A stretch of 44,454 nt of DNA from an archaeon (GTDB lineage: Archaea > Micrarchaeota > Micrarchaeia > CAILAH01): contig JAJSAH010000010.1 in NCBI GenBank assembly GCA_024274875.1, forward strand, positions 1 through 44,454. The letters run 5' to 3'. The translations under genes and the position numbers were made by a program. The notes under the pieces are model-generated. The model saw only the letters and a list, made by a program, of their open reading frames with translations, had not been told where the DNA came from and made no database searches. Shown here piece by piece: positions 1-9,007 of the stretch. Each line of letters begins with the position of its first letter. Position 1 is the stretch's first letter.

Positions 1-663
1 CAATCATTGCTTACTTCCCGCGAGTTTATGCCAAAGAGCAATCATGGAATCAGAACCAGGTCAAAAGATGACAAGGATTACAATCCAAAATCATACCAAC
101 GCGGAGGCGTATGGCCGTTTCAATCATACGAGTTGGCGCAGACGCTATTGTTAAACGGAAATTACATGGGTCTAGAAATCATCAGAAAATGCGCGGAACT
201 GCGCAGCAATCCGGGAGATTATTTGTATGAAGTGTATGATGGAGATGCGCCTGCACCGCTGCCTCACACAAATGAAATACAAGCATGGTCTGCATCGCGG
301 TATATTGACTGCATCGTTAAAGGATTGTTCGGAATAAGCAACATCAAACCAGACTACTTATTAGTAAAGCCGTATATCCCAACGGAATGGGGAAGAATGA
401 GATTGGATAATTATAGATGCGGAGCTGGTGAGATTAATATTGAAGTGTTGAACAGGATTGAGGAAAACAATGAAATCATGCTGAACATCGAGCATGATGG
501 GTTGGGGCTTATGTGCGATGTCCAGCTTCGCGCAAGCAAAATGCCCAAAAAAGCTCTGTTCAATGAATCGCCAGTTGAGTATTCATACAGTGAAGATGGC
601 GTTATCAGAGTAAACAATTTAAAAATTAACTCGGGTAATAATAGCCTAAGGGTGCGTTTGTAA
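1..663 (+). CDS. C-terminal part of an (alpha/alpha)6-barrel glycosidase, possibly amylo-alpha-1,6-glucosidase-like (partial)
   Basis: The reading frame is already open at base 1, so this is the C-terminal ~220 residues of a longer protein cut by the window edge. The segment YQRGGVWPF followed by ELAQTLLLNG, then EVYDGDAPAPLP and EIQAWSASRY resembles the late catalytic barrel of glycogen-debranching/trehalase-like glycosidases, where a 'RGxVWP' strand-turn and an 'xQAWSA' helix are typical. A small C-terminal beta region follows (DYLLVKPYIPTEWGRMRL onward), as in several such enzymes. It would hydrolyse an oligo- or polysaccharide, but the substrate cannot be named because the catalytic N-terminal part is missing. 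Its stop overlaps the next start by one base (TAATG), so it is probably cotranscribed with the channel gene downstream. The family is a resemblance judged by eye. Confidence 0.6.
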   Translation, partial: QSLLTSREFMPKSNHGIRTRSKDDKDYNPKSYQRGGVWPFQSYELAQTLLLNGNYMGLEIIRKCAELRSNPGDYLYEVYDGDAPAPLPHTNEIQAWSASRYIDCIVKGLFGISNIKPDYLLVKPYIPTEWGRMRLDNYRCGAGEINIEVLNRIEENNEIMLNIEHDGLGLMCDVQLRASKMPKKALFNESPVEYSYSEDGVIRVNNLKINSGNNSLRVRL

Positions 664-1472
664 TGGTGCTCAATCTCGATGTATACACATTGGCTATTTC
701 TGTAGGGATTTTGGTTATAGGGTATCTCGCTGGCAGGATCGTTGAGAACCTCATAATCAAGCTGTACGAAAAAACCATATCGCGAAAGGCGAGGGAAACT
801 GGGCTGGAAGAGATGGAGGAGGAGATTGGGCTTGAGAAAGGAGTTAGGTCTCTTCTTGCAAGCCTGCTCAAATACATCATATACACTATTGCAATACTTA
901 TAGTTCTTGACCTGATAGGATTGACTCCCATATCAGAGATACTCATAGAAGTTGTAAAGTATTCATCTAATATACTCGGCGCGCTGATTATAATCGTGTT
1001 TGGGATTATGATTGCTGAGATTGCGGAGAACATAACATTGATTGTCCTGTCTGATGAACGGTTTGGCGCATCATTTAAAGAACTGCAAATCAACCTCTCA
1101 GGAACAGTTGGTCTTGCAGTTAAATATTATGTATATTTGATTGCGCTGACTATGGCGCTTTCTCAGCTGGGATTTGCTGCAATACCGCTTGAAATACTTA
1201 TTGCTGTAATCAGTTTAGGGATTACAGCTGCACTTGTGATTGGCGGTTATTTATTAACGCGAGATGTATTGCCGAATATATCAGCAGGCGAATATTTGAA
1301 AAGCAGGGGAAAAGTGAAAGAAGGGGATTATGTAAAAATTGGCGATGTTAAGGGCATCGTTGCTAAAGTTGGTTCGGTATACACAGAGATTGTTGATAAA
1401 AAGACGGTGCATCTTGTGCCAAACGAACACATGCTTAAAAAAACTGTTGTAATTATTAAGAGGAGTGAGTGA
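663..1472 (+). CDS. MscS-type mechanosensitive channel family protein
   Basis: 269-residue integral membrane protein. I see about five hydrophobic segments: residues ~8-30, ~62-85, ~95-122, ~138-158 and ~165-200. The last is followed by a small soluble domain of the MscS beta-domain type (VKEGDYVKIGDVKGIVAKVG, then HLVPNEHMLK). That beta domain follows the last membrane helix directly, as in small-conductance mechanosensitive channels and their archaeal 'conserved TM helix' relatives. Members release solutes on membrane tension. The start ATG overlaps the stop of the glycosidase (TAATG), and the ATP synthase operon begins 4 bases after the stop, so all may be read from one transcript. The glycine/alanine-rich pore helix is less regular than in E. 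coli MscS, so gating and conductance are uncertain. Confidence 0.75.
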   Translation: MVLNLDVYTLAISVGILVIGYLAGRIVENLIIKLYEKTISRKARETGLEEMEEEIGLEKGVRSLLASLLKYIIYTIAILIVLDLIGLTPISEILIEVVKYSSNILGALIIIVFGIMIAEIAENITLIVLSDERFGASFKELQINLSGTVGLAVKYYVYLIALTMALSQLGFAAIPLEILIAVISLGITAALVIGGYLLTRDVLPNISAGEYLKSRGKVKEGDYVKIGDVKGIVAKVGSVYTEIVDKKTVHLVPNEHMLKKTVVIIKRSE

Positions 1473-1476
1473 TTGT

Positions 1477-1785
1477 ATGAACAAAGAGTTGAAAGAGCTT
1501 AAGGATAAGGAGATTAAAGCTGAAAATATCATCGAAGACGCAAAAAAAGAGGCAGACAGAATTAGAAGCGAGTGCGATGCAAAAATCGTGGAGATGGAGG
1601 AGATTTGGAGGACTGAGGTTGAAAAAGAGAAGAAAGAGATGCATAAGCGCGCTGAAAAAGAGGCAGATAAAAAAATCCATAAAATCATGGAAAAAAATGC
1701 GCGCAAAATAAAAAATATTAGAGGAGTAAGGGCATCCATTAGAGATAAGATTGCCGATAAAATAGTTGATATTATTCTGGAGTGA
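1477..1785 (+). CDS. A-type ATP synthase subunit H (peripheral stalk)
   Basis: About 102 residues, nearly all charged helix with heptad spacing: many Lys/Glu, and alternating runs such as KKEADRIRSE and EKEKKEMHKRAEKEADKK. This fits AhaH/AtpH, which pairs with subunit E as the coiled-coil peripheral stalk linking A1 to the membrane subunit I. The assignment rests on this composition plus its position just before subunit I, the usual place in archaeal operons. I chose ATG 1477 rather than GTG 1465 because GGAGTGA at 1462-1468 is then a well-spaced ribosome site. The next gene starts 7 bases after the stop. Sequence conservation in this family is low, so context carries much of the call. Confidence 0.82.
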   Translation: MNKELKELKDKEIKAENIIEDAKKEADRIRSECDAKIVEMEEIWRTEVEKEKKEMHKRAEKEADKKIHKIMEKNARKIKNIRGVRASIRDKIADKIVDIILE

Positions 1786-1792
1786 GAGCTGA

Positions 1793-3592
1793 ATGTATCC
1801 TGAAAGAATGCTTAAAGTAGAAATTGTTGTGTTAAAGAGCCATGCAAAGCAAATAGTTGAGTTGCTCCATAATCTGGGCATGGTGCACCTTAAACTTGTT
1901 GAAGATAAAGATGATTGGATTCGCAACGCTGTGCCGTCTTCCGAACTTGATGAGTTATCTAAGGAGGCAAAAATGCTGCGCGATGTGAAAGCAATCGCCC
2001 GTGAATTGGGAGTCAGCGAGCGCGGTTCAGCAAAATATTCAAGGAGTGAATTGGAGCAAATCATCGGGCAGAATGTTGAGATTAATAAATTAAAGAATGA
2101 TGCAAAGAGCATTTCAAAACGCATTCAACTCTTGGGCATATTAAGAAGAACTCGTATTACGGCTCTGCCTAAAAGCGATAGAATATGCGTGCACCTGTTC
2201 GAAACAAATCCTCAAAAAATCAAGGAAATTGTTCTGTTGTGCGAAGAGAAAAACCTCGATTTTGAATTCAGCATAGATAGAAATGCAGGCAAGGGGTATA
2301 TAATAATAGGAGGGGGCAGGGATGATGCAGGGATGATTATGGATATTGCAAAAACATATGGATTGATTGAGATGCCCCTGCCCAAAGAAGAGATTGCTGA
2401 TATTAATTTAGAGATCGCAGAAAATGAAAAAGAGCTGGCGCGCATTGATAAGAACATCTCGCATATTGAGGAATCTTTGCGTTCAAAACTCTCTCGCATA
2501 ATCAGTTCTGTTGAGGAGGAATATGACAAGTATGATGTGCTCATCGAGCGCGCAAAAGTAATCTCTAAATTTGGAGAGAGCTCCGCATTGTATTTTATAG
2601 AGGGCTGGATAAGGAAGAGTGATAAAAAAATAATTTGGGATGCGATGGAGAAGCACGAAAAATACGCGGCAATATCATTCCATAAGCCACGCCACGGGGA
2701 GCTTGCGCCCACATCGCTTAAAACGCCGCCAAAACTCAAACCGTTTGAATCGCTTCTCACTTTTGTGTCCATACCGCGCAGTGATGAGATCGACCCGACA
2801 TGGCTTATTGCAATCACGCTCCCGCTCATATTCGGGATGATTGTTGGAGATATAGGTTACTCAATCGTGCTCCTTGCAGGATCGTTGTACTTTTCTAAGA
2901 AAATGAATGGGATACTCAAAGATATAATGCAAGTGATAACATATTCATCTTTCTGGGGCATTTTATGGGGAGTTGTGTTTGGGGAATTCTTCGGGTTTGA
3001 ACTCGAATATGTGCTGTTTGGAGTGCATTTTCCAATCATAAACCGATTGCACGGAGTTATGAATTTATTGTTTCTGACGATTGCGTTAGGCGCAGTGCAT
3101 CTTATGCTAGGCAACGCGTTGTCAGCAATCGAAGGGATTAGGCATAAGGATTTCAAGCATGCGCTTGCAAAAATATGCTGGGTGGCTCTTGAGCTTGGAG
3201 TGATCGCTATGATAGTGGATGTGCAGGTGGGAGGAATCATTTCTATCATATCGCTGTTAGGCATAGTTGCAACGGAAGGCGCAGTCGGGATAATTGAAGT
3301 GCCTGGGCTGTTGGCAAATGTTATGTCATACACGCGAATCGCGGCAGTTGGATTGTCCGGAGTAATACTTGCATTTCTTATTAATATTATGCGACCTGAC
3401 CCATCTCAAGGATTGCTTATGGTACTTACTGTGATTGCGTTCGGGGTAGGGCATTTTGCCGCAATATGCTTAGCGGCATTTGAATCCCTCATACAGGGTG
3501 GCAGGTTGCATGCAGTTGAGTTCTTCTCCAAATTCTTTAAGGGGGGAGGCATCATGTTCAATCCGTTTAGGATTAAAAATGAGGTGAAATAA
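1793..3592 (+). CDS. atpI: A-type ATP synthase subunit I (V-type a-subunit homologue)
   Basis: 599 residues, in the range of archaeal subunit I. The N-terminal half (~1-330) is soluble and alternates helical segments with two alpha/beta lobes. The C-terminal half has about eight membrane helices starting near residue 335 (WLIAITLPLIFGMIVGDIGY). The segment around MSYTRIAAVGLSG places the essential half-channel arginine at R515, and QGGRLHAVEFFSKFF near residue 570 matches the conserved helix carrying a second arginine (R571). The protein forms the ion path against the K ring and anchors the peripheral stalks. The start ATG is preceded by GAGTGAGAG. Subunit K begins immediately after its stop codon. 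Confidence 0.95.
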   Translation: MYPERMLKVEIVVLKSHAKQIVELLHNLGMVHLKLVEDKDDWIRNAVPSSELDELSKEAKMLRDVKAIARELGVSERGSAKYSRSELEQIIGQNVEINKLKNDAKSISKRIQLLGILRRTRITALPKSDRICVHLFETNPQKIKEIVLLCEEKNLDFEFSIDRNAGKGYIIIGGGRDDAGMIMDIAKTYGLIEMPLPKEEIADINLEIAENEKELARIDKNISHIEESLRSKLSRIISSVEEEYDKYDVLIERAKVISKFGESSALYFIEGWIRKSDKKIIWDAMEKHEKYAAISFHKPRHGELAPTSLKTPPKLKPFESLLTFVSIPRSDEIDPTWLIAITLPLIFGMIVGDIGYSIVLLAGSLYFSKKMNGILKDIMQVITYSSFWGILWGVVFGEFFGFELEYVLFGVHFPIINRLHGVMNLLFLTIALGAVHLMLGNALSAIEGIRHKDFKHALAKICWVALELGVIAMIVDVQVGGIISIISLLGIVATEGAVGIIEVPGLLANVMSYTRIAAVGLSGVILAFLINIMRPDPSQGLLMVLTVIAFGVGHFAAICLAAFESLIQGGRLHAVEFFSKFFKGGGIMFNPFRIKNEVK

Positions 3593-3883
3593 ATGGCAGC
3601 TGAATTGACAAACATAGTGGATTATGGATGGGCTATTGGCCTTACAGCCATTGGCGCTGGCTTAAGCATGGCTTTGGGAGCGATTGCCACAGGCAACGCG
3701 CAGTCCGCGATAGGCAGTTCTGCGGTTGGAGCGATCGCTGAAAGACCTGAGCTTGCCGGCAACATGCTGATATATGTAGCGTTGCCTGAAACAACGGCCA
3801 TACTTGCTCTTGCGATATCAGCAATGCTCATCGTGATGGTCGGAGGTCCTTTGGCCGGCGCAGTCAGTGGTGCAGCGCACTAA
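3593..3883 (+). CDS. atpK: A-type ATP synthase subunit K (proteolipid, rotor ring)
   Basis: 96 residues forming a single hairpin of two glycine/alanine-rich membrane helices joined by the polar loop AERPE (49-53). The ion-carrying carboxylate is E66 in helix 2 (LPETTAIL). Helix 1 contains Q37 (GNAQSAIG), and T67 follows the glutamate; this Gln plus Glu-Thr arrangement is the pattern described for sodium-binding rotor rings, so Na+ coupling is a reasonable prediction. The length is that of a one-hairpin c-subunit, not a duplicated V-type one. GAGGTGA lies 7 bases before the ATG, inside the end of atpI. Subunit E follows after about 10 bases. Confidence 0.95.
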   Translation: MAAELTNIVDYGWAIGLTAIGAGLSMALGAIATGNAQSAIGSSAVGAIAERPELAGNMLIYVALPETTAILALAISAMLIVMVGGPLAGAVSGAAH

Positions 3884-3893
3884 AGTGATTATG

Positions 3894-4469
3894 ATGAGAA
3901 TCGGAGATATCGGCGATTCAATAATCCGCGAAGCAAAGGATAAAGCAAAACATATTATTAGCGAAGCGAAAGATGAATCAGAGCGCAGGATTAAGCAAGC
4001 CAAGAAAGAGCTGAACAGGAAACGCATGCAGGAGATTGATGAGTACGAATCTGAGCTAAACAAGATGATTAATGAGATGGTCTCATCTGCTGAGCTCAAA
4101 GCAAAGAAGGGATTGCAAACAGAGAAAGAGAAGGTTGCGAACTCAATCATGGACAAAGCATTCAGCAAACTAAAAAGTTTGAGGAGGAGCAAAAGCAAAT
4201 ATTCAAAAGTGATCGCAAACCTGTACAAAAAAGGCGTTAGAGAGCTCGGCGGAGATACGTTCGAGATAATATGCAATAAAGATGATGCAAAAGTTGTAAA
4301 GAGCGTTGCAGGCAAGAAAGATTCAGTTAAGATTGATAACAGCATAGCGGGAGGCATAATCATTAAAAGGAAGGATATAAATGTGCTCATCGATTTAACA
4401 TTCTCCACATTGCTCAAAGATAAAGAGGATGCAGCAAAGATTTACATCTACCGCAAACTGTTCAAGTGA
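3894..4469 (+). CDS. atpE: A-type ATP synthase subunit E (peripheral stalk)
   Basis: About 191 residues. The N-terminal ~100 residues are a continuous charged helix (REAKDKAKHII and similar repeats) that would form a coiled coil with subunit H. The C-terminal ~90 residues form a compact alpha/beta head with the AGGIIIKRKDINVLIDLT pattern typical of V/A-type E subunits, which bind the A3B3 head. Two adjacent ATGs (3891, 3894) are possible starts. GTGAT just upstream acts as a weak ribosome site. In-frame GTG codons further upstream would run into the atpK coding region and are less likely. It lies between K and C, the usual archaeal order. Confidence 0.92.
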   Translation: MRIGDIGDSIIREAKDKAKHIISEAKDESERRIKQAKKELNRKRMQEIDEYESELNKMINEMVSSAELKAKKGLQTEKEKVANSIMDKAFSKLKSLRRSKSKYSKVIANLYKKGVRELGGDTFEIICNKDDAKVVKSVAGKKDSVKIDNSIAGGIIIKRKDINVLIDLTFSTLLKDKEDAAKIYIYRKLFK

Positions 4470-4480
4470 GGGATAGCTGA

Positions 4481-5449
4481 ATGAACATATACCAACGTGC
4501 GAGAGAGTATGGGTATATAAATGCGCGGTTGCGCGCCGCGCGGCCGCACCTGCTCACACATAGGGTGATGGAAAACCTGTGCGATGTGCAGAGCGTTGAC
4601 GCAATGGTAGAGATTCTTATGGGCACTGCTTACGGGCCTTACTTGGATGAACTGCGGTTAAAGCATAAAGGGGTTATGCTGATAAGCCATGCAGTGATGA
4701 AGCGTTTCAGCGAGAAAACAGGTATGATAGAGAGAATGATGAAGGACGATAACAAGAGAAAAATGCTTTATGTAGTGATAGGCAGGTTTGATGTGTATAA
4801 TCTCAAGAACCTGTTTCTCGAAGTGATGAAAGGGAGGAAATTTGGCAGTTATGTGAATGCTGGCGATGTTAGGAGAAAGCTCGATGCATTAAGGGAAATC
4901 AAAGATGTTGAGTTATTATGCAGAATCGTTTCTAATATGGGATATGCGATTAGCAAGGAATCAAAAACTTACGATCGAATCGTGGAGGATGTTGAGCGTT
5001 CGTATTACGAACGGATCTGCGCCCTGAAAAAATTGTGCGATGCGCATGATGAATGGGAAGTTAAAAAATATATCGAGAGCATCATCGACTACAAGAATTT
5101 TGATATTGCAATCAGGAAGGAAAAGGAAGTAAAGTTTATAGATGGCGGCAGCATTCATGCATCGCAAATAATTAATGCGATAAGCAAGGGCAGGGAAGCT
5201 TTAATTAAGCTGTTCGGCTTGCAAAAATTGTATAGCGAAAGCAATGAAGACCTATCATGGATGGAGGAGCTGTATGATAGAATGATGCTTAAGGATATAA
5301 TAAGAAAAGGCAATGTTAATCCATTCTCGCTCGCGGGAGTAATTGGATTCATAAAACTTTTAGACATTGAAAGGAGAAATATTAGGAGCATTGCAGTAGC
5401 AAAGAATGTCCTAAGCGCTGAACAGATAAAACGCAAAATCATATGGTGA
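4481..5449 (+). CDS. atpC: A-type ATP synthase subunit C (V-type d homologue)
   Basis: 322 residues, all helical, slightly shorter than the usual ~340-350. The N-terminal YGYINARLRAARPHLLT resembles the first helix of archaeal subunit C, and the end holds the LAGVIGFIKLLDIERRNIRSIA block, matching the conserved 'exxNiR.i' helix of V-type d/A-type C subunits. The protein is the funnel that couples the central stalk to the top of the K ring. This is relevant because its usual partner, subunit D, is not encoded downstream. The start ATG is preceded by GAGGGATAGCTGA. Confidence 0.92.
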   Translation: MNIYQRAREYGYINARLRAARPHLLTHRVMENLCDVQSVDAMVEILMGTAYGPYLDELRLKHKGVMLISHAVMKRFSEKTGMIERMMKDDNKRKMLYVVIGRFDVYNLKNLFLEVMKGRKFGSYVNAGDVRRKLDALREIKDVELLCRIVSNMGYAISKESKTYDRIVEDVERSYYERICALKKLCDAHDEWEVKKYIESIIDYKNFDIAIRKEKEVKFIDGGSIHASQIINAISKGREALIKLFGLQKLYSESNEDLSWMEELYDRMMLKDIIRKGNVNPFSLAGVIGFIKLLDIERRNIRSIAVAKNVLSAEQIKRKIIW

Positions 5450-5455
5450 TGAATA

Positions 5456-5773
5456 GTGAAAACTGTGGTTATTGGTTCAAAGGAGATATGTCTTGGATTG
5501 GGGTTGGCAGGAGTTAAGGAGCAGTATTACAGCGATGCTGTTGATAATATGACTGAATTGGTTGAAAGATTGCTGCAAAGGGAAGATGTTGGCATAATAA
5601 TTATCGATGATGGGTCATACTCATCGTTGAATTGGGCGCTCAAGAAAAAATTGGAGGTTGTCGCAAAACCCAGCGTTATTACGGTTCCAAATTATGGAAG
5701 CAGAACTGTTGAGAGTGAGAGCCTCAGCAATTTAGTGAAGAGAGCGCTTGGATTTGACCTTAAGAAGAAATGA
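5456..5773 (+). CDS. atpF: A-type ATP synthase subunit F (central stalk)
   Basis: 105 residues with a Rossmann-like alternating pattern: KTVVIGSKEICLGLGLAG at the N-terminus, then VGIIIIDDG, then PSVITVPNYGS. This is the signature of V-type F/A-type F subunits ('iGd.d...GF.LaGv', 'ialIlite', 'p.ii.ip'). Subunit F binds the rotor shaft formed by D. The start is a GTG at 5456, 6 bases after the atpC stop. GGTGATGAATA immediately upstream supplies the ribosome site, so an ATG start is not needed. The lysine-rich tail (LKKK) precedes subunit A by 18 bases. Confidence 0.92.
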   Translation: MKTVVIGSKEICLGLGLAGVKEQYYSDAVDNMTELVERLLQREDVGIIIIDDGSYSSLNWALKKKLEVVAKPSVITVPNYGSRTVESESLSNLVKRALGFDLKKK

Positions 5774-5791
5774 TTATAGAAGGTGGAAAAG

Positions 5792-7555
5792 ATGGGAATA
5801 ATAAAGAGAATCTCAGGTCCAGTAGTGGTTGCATCCGGAATCAGCGGTGCAAAAATGTATGATGTAGTTAAGGTTGGCAATGAAGGATTGATTGGAGAAA
5901 TCATCCGCCTAAATGGAGATGACGCAACAATACAGGTGTATGAGGATACAGCAGGCATACGTCCTGGCGAACCTGTGAAAAATACCGGCAGGGCGCTTGC
6001 AGTAGAGCTTGGGCCAGGGTTGCTCAAATCAATCATGGATGGGATTGCAAGACCCCTTAATAAAATTGAAAAGAAGAGCGGAGCGTTCATTACAAGAGGC
6101 GTTACCGTAAATACATTAAGCAGGAGAAAGAAATGGGAGTTTAAAGCAGTGGTGAAAAAAGGCGCCCATGTGAAAGAAGGGGATGTGCTGGGCACAGTGC
6201 AGGAAACTGATACAATACTGCACAAAATAATGGTGCCCTATGGAGTTCATGGGCAAATTAAGTCGATAAAAAGCGGTGAGTACAAAGTAGAAGATGTTGT
6301 TGCAGTGATTAAGGGGCCTAAAAAAGAGCATAAGGTTACATTAATGCAGAGATGGGAAGTAAGGAAACGCAGGCCATATGCAGAAAAGCTTCCCCCAAAT
6401 GTGCTGTTAAGCACTGGGCAGCGCGTTGTTGATACATTCTTTCCCATTGCAAAAGGAGGCGCTGCATGCATACCTGGGCCTTTCGGTTCTGGAAAAACAG
6501 TTACGCAGCAAAGCCTTGCGAAATGGAGCGATGCGCAAATTGTTGTATACATAGGATGCGGTGAGAGAGGGAACGAGATGACTGAAGTGCTTACAGAATT
6601 TCCTGAGTTGGAGGACCCAAGAACCAAAAAGCCGTTGATGGAGAGGACTGTATTGATTGCCAATACCTCAAACATGCCAGTGGCTGCGCGTGAAGCAAGC
6701 ATATACACAGGCGTTACTATTGCTGAGTATTACAGAGACATGGGCTACGATGTCGCGCTGATGGCTGATTCAACGTCCAGATGGGCGGAAGCGATGAGAG
6801 AAATCGGTGGGAGATTGGAGGAGATGCCCGGTGAAGAAGGATATCCTGCATATCTTGGTAGGAGGTTGGCTGAGTTTTACGAGCGAGCTGGAAGAGTTGT
6901 ATGCTTAGGCGATGATAAGAGATTGGGATCCATCACAATGATTGGGGCAGTGTCGCCTCCTGGCGGCGATATATCTGAACCGGTGTCTCAGAACACATTA
7001 AGAGTTACTAAGGTATTTCTTGCTCTTGATGCGCCGCTTGCGTACAGGAGGCACTTTCCAGCCATACACTGGCTCAAAAGTTATTCGCTGTACTTGGATT
7101 CGTTGGTCGAATGGTATGGCAAAAATGCTGCGCAGGATTTTGTTGAAAAAAGGAATGAAGCTATGAAGCTTCTGCAAAAGGAGGCGGAACTGCAGGAGAT
7201 TGTGCAATTAGTTGGGCCTGATGCATTGCCTGAAACCGAACAGGCAGTGTTAGGAACTGCAAGAATGCTGAGGGAAGATTTCCTGCAGCAGAGCGCATTC
7301 GTTGATTATGATATGTACACGCCTATAAAGAAACAGTACTTGATGTTGAAATCCATACTGCGAATGCATAAAAGAATTATAGATACGATTAATTTAGGCG
7401 TGCCATACAAAGAAATACTTAAGGAGCAGGGGCTGTTTGAGAGAATTGCAAGATTAAAGGAGATAAGCTCCGATTCAAAAATGGAGAAAGAATTCGAGAA
7501 AGTGTGGAAAGAGATTGATGAAAAAATGAATGAATTAAGAAATAGGGGTGCATAA
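5792..7555 (+). CDS. atpA: A-type ATP synthase catalytic subunit A
   Basis: 587 residues from ATG 5792, full length. The order is an N-terminal beta barrel ([15 protein letters not shown]), the non-homologous insert of V/A-type A subunits, the catalytic P-loop GPFGSGKT at about 229-236, GCGERGNEM, the Walker B region [14 protein letters not shown], and a helical C-terminus. The A-type P-loop motif GPFGSGKT is intact, so the enzyme should hydrolyse and make ATP. The ORF could start at GTG 5783, but the AAGGTGG at 5780-5786 is then buried; ATG 5792 has it 5-6 bases upstream. Subunit B starts one base after the stop. Confidence 0.97.
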   Translation: MGIIKRISGPVVVASGISGAKMYDVVKVGNEGLIGEIIRLNGDDATIQVYEDTAGIRPGEPVKNTGRALAVELGPGLLKSIMDGIARPLNKIEKKSGAFITRGVTVNTLSRRKKWEFKAVVKKGAHVKEGDVLGTVQETDTILHKIMVPYGVHGQIKSIKSGEYKVEDVVAVIKGPKKEHKVTLMQRWEVRKRRPYAEKLPPNVLLSTGQRVVDTFFPIAKGGAACIPGPFGSGKTVTQQSLAKWSDAQIVVYIGCGERGNEMTEVLTEFPELEDPRTKKPLMERTVLIANTSNMPVAAREASIYTGVTIAEYYRDMGYDVALMADSTSRWAEAMREIGGRLEEMPGEEGYPAYLGRRLAEFYERAGRVVCLGDDKRLGSITMIGAVSPPGGDISEPVSQNTLRVTKVFLALDAPLAYRRHFPAIHWLKSYSLYLDSLVEWYGKNAAQDFVEKRNEAMKLLQKEAELQEIVQLVGPDALPETEQAVLGTARMLREDFLQQSAFVDYDMYTPIKKQYLMLKSILRMHKRIIDTINLGVPYKEILKEQGLFERIARLKEISSDSKMEKEFEKVWKEIDEKMNELRNRGA

Positions 7556-7556
7556 G

Positions 7557-8945
7557 ATGGTTGAGAGCAGAACATTAATTAAGGAATACCAAACTGTTGA
7601 GCAGATCGCTGGACCTTTGTTGTTTGTCAAAGATGTTCCTAACGCGGCATACAACGAGCTTGTTGAAATCATTCTGCCCAGCGGAGAGCGCGTTAAGGGG
7701 CAGGTGCTTGATACATCAAAAGGGCTTGCGGTTGTGCAAATATTTGGTTCGACAACTGGAATTGATGTGCCAACGACAAGAGTAAGGTTTCTTGGGGAAA
7801 CTTTGCAGTTAGGGGTTAGCGATGAAATGCTTGGAAGAGTGTTCAATGGATTGGGTGAGCCGAGAGATAAGGGTCCTAAAATCATAGCGCAGGAGAAGAT
7901 TGATATTGGGGGGAATGCGATCAATCCATATTCAAGAGCGCAGCCAAACGAATTCATTCAAACTGGCATATCGGTAATAGATGGTATGAACACGCTTGTG
8001 CGAGGCCAAAAACTGCCTATCTTCTCAGGCGCAGGTTTGCCGCATAACGAGCTTGCTGTGCAGATTGCAAGGCAGGCGACTGTGTTAGGCGAAGAAAGCG
8101 CATTCGCAGTGGTGTTCGCTGCGATGGGCATTACATATGAGGAAGCATATTTCTTCATGAAGAGCTTTGAAAAAAGCGGAGCGCTTGATAGGACAGTGCT
8201 GTTCCTGAATCTTGCTGATGATCCTTCCGTTGAAAGGCTTATCACGCCACGTATGGCGCTTACAACTGCTGAGTACTTGGCATTCGAAAAAGATATGCAT
8301 GTGCTTGTAATACTTACAGACATGACTAATTACGCAGAGGCGCTTAGGGAGATAGCAAGCGCAAGGAATGAAGTGCCTGGCAGAAGAGGATATCCTGGAT
8401 ACATGTACACCGACCTATCAACCATCTATGAGAGAGCAGGGAGAATCAAGGGGAGGAAAGGAAGCGTAACGCAGTTTCCAATATTAAGCATGCCTGGAGA
8501 TGATAAAACGCATCCAATACCCGACTTGACAGGATACATTACTGAAGGTCAGCTAATATTGGATAGGGCATTGCACAGAAAAGATATATACCCGCCTTTT
8601 GATGTTCTGCAGAGCCTGTCAAGATTGATGAATCTTGGAATAGGAAAGAAGAAAACGAGGGAAGACCACAGAGGAGTTGCGGATCAGTTGTATGCAGCGT
8701 ATGCTGAGGGAAAGGATTTGAGAGCGTTGAGCGCGGTTGTTGGGGAAGAGGCGCTAAGCGAAAGAGATAAGAAATACTTAAAGTTTGCAGATGAATTCGA
8801 GAAGCAGTTCATACAACAAGGATTCTATGAGAACAGAGAGATTGAGAAAACGCTCAGCATAGCGTGGGACTTGTTTAGCATTATTCCTGAAACTGAATTG
8901 AAGAGAGTTAAGAAGGAATACATACAAAAGCACCTGAATAAATAA
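7557..8945 (+). CDS. atpB: A-type ATP synthase regulatory subunit B
   Basis: 462 residues, typical for the family. The N-terminal barrel contains [17 protein letters not shown]. The nucleotide-binding core has the degenerate P-loop replacement [12 protein letters not shown] found in all B subunits, which alternate with A and bind nucleotide without catalysis. [15 protein letters not shown] and [22 protein letters not shown] are near-invariant family blocks. The start ATG follows the atpA stop by one base, with GGGGTG at 7545-7550. It is the last subunit gene in this cluster: a T-rich stretch and a new promoter follow, where archaeal operons normally continue into subunit D. Confidence 0.97.
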   Translation: MVESRTLIKEYQTVEQIAGPLLFVKDVPNAAYNELVEIILPSGERVKGQVLDTSKGLAVVQIFGSTTGIDVPTTRVRFLGETLQLGVSDEMLGRVFNGLGEPRDKGPKIIAQEKIDIGGNAINPYSRAQPNEFIQTGISVIDGMNTLVRGQKLPIFSGAGLPHNELAVQIARQATVLGEESAFAVVFAAMGITYEEAYFFMKSFEKSGALDRTVLFLNLADDPSVERLITPRMALTTAEYLAFEKDMHVLVILTDMTNYAEALREIASARNEVPGRRGYPGYMYTDLSTIYERAGRIKGRKGSVTQFPILSMPGDDKTHPIPDLTGYITEGQLILDRALHRKDIYPPFDVLQSLSRLMNLGIGKKKTREDHRGVADQLYAAYAEGKDLRALSAVVGEEALSERDKKYLKFADEFEKQFIQQGFYENREIEKTLSIAWDLFSIIPETELKRVKKEYIQKHLNK

Positions 8946-8946
8946 A

Positions 8947-8960
8947 CTTTTTTCATTTTT
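8947..8960 (+). terminator. T-rich terminator after atpB
   Basis: Two T-runs (six and five T) separated by CA begin directly after the atpB stop. Archaeal RNA polymerase terminates at such U-tracts without needing a hairpin. The site lies just upstream of the next gene's own TATA box, which supports the end of the ATP synthase transcript here. Confidence 0.6.
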
Positions 8961-8976
8961 CAGAAATATTGGAAAG

Positions 8977-8986
8977 GTTTATATTT
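8977..8986 (+). promoter_or_regulatory. TATA box for the gene at 9008
   Basis: GTTTATATTT is centred about 26 bases before the ATG at 9008, the spacing expected when transcription starts at the start codon. No ribosome site precedes the ATG, so the mRNA is probably leaderless. Confidence 0.65.
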
Positions 8987-9007
8987 AGTCCAAACATAAC
9001 ATTAAAC

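Noticed and set aside
1456-2124. Open frame of 222 codons on the minus strand
   Set aside because: Antisense to ATP synthase subunits H and I; no recognisable motifs, and Phe/Ser/Leu-rich composition typical of shadows of Lys/Glu-rich genes.
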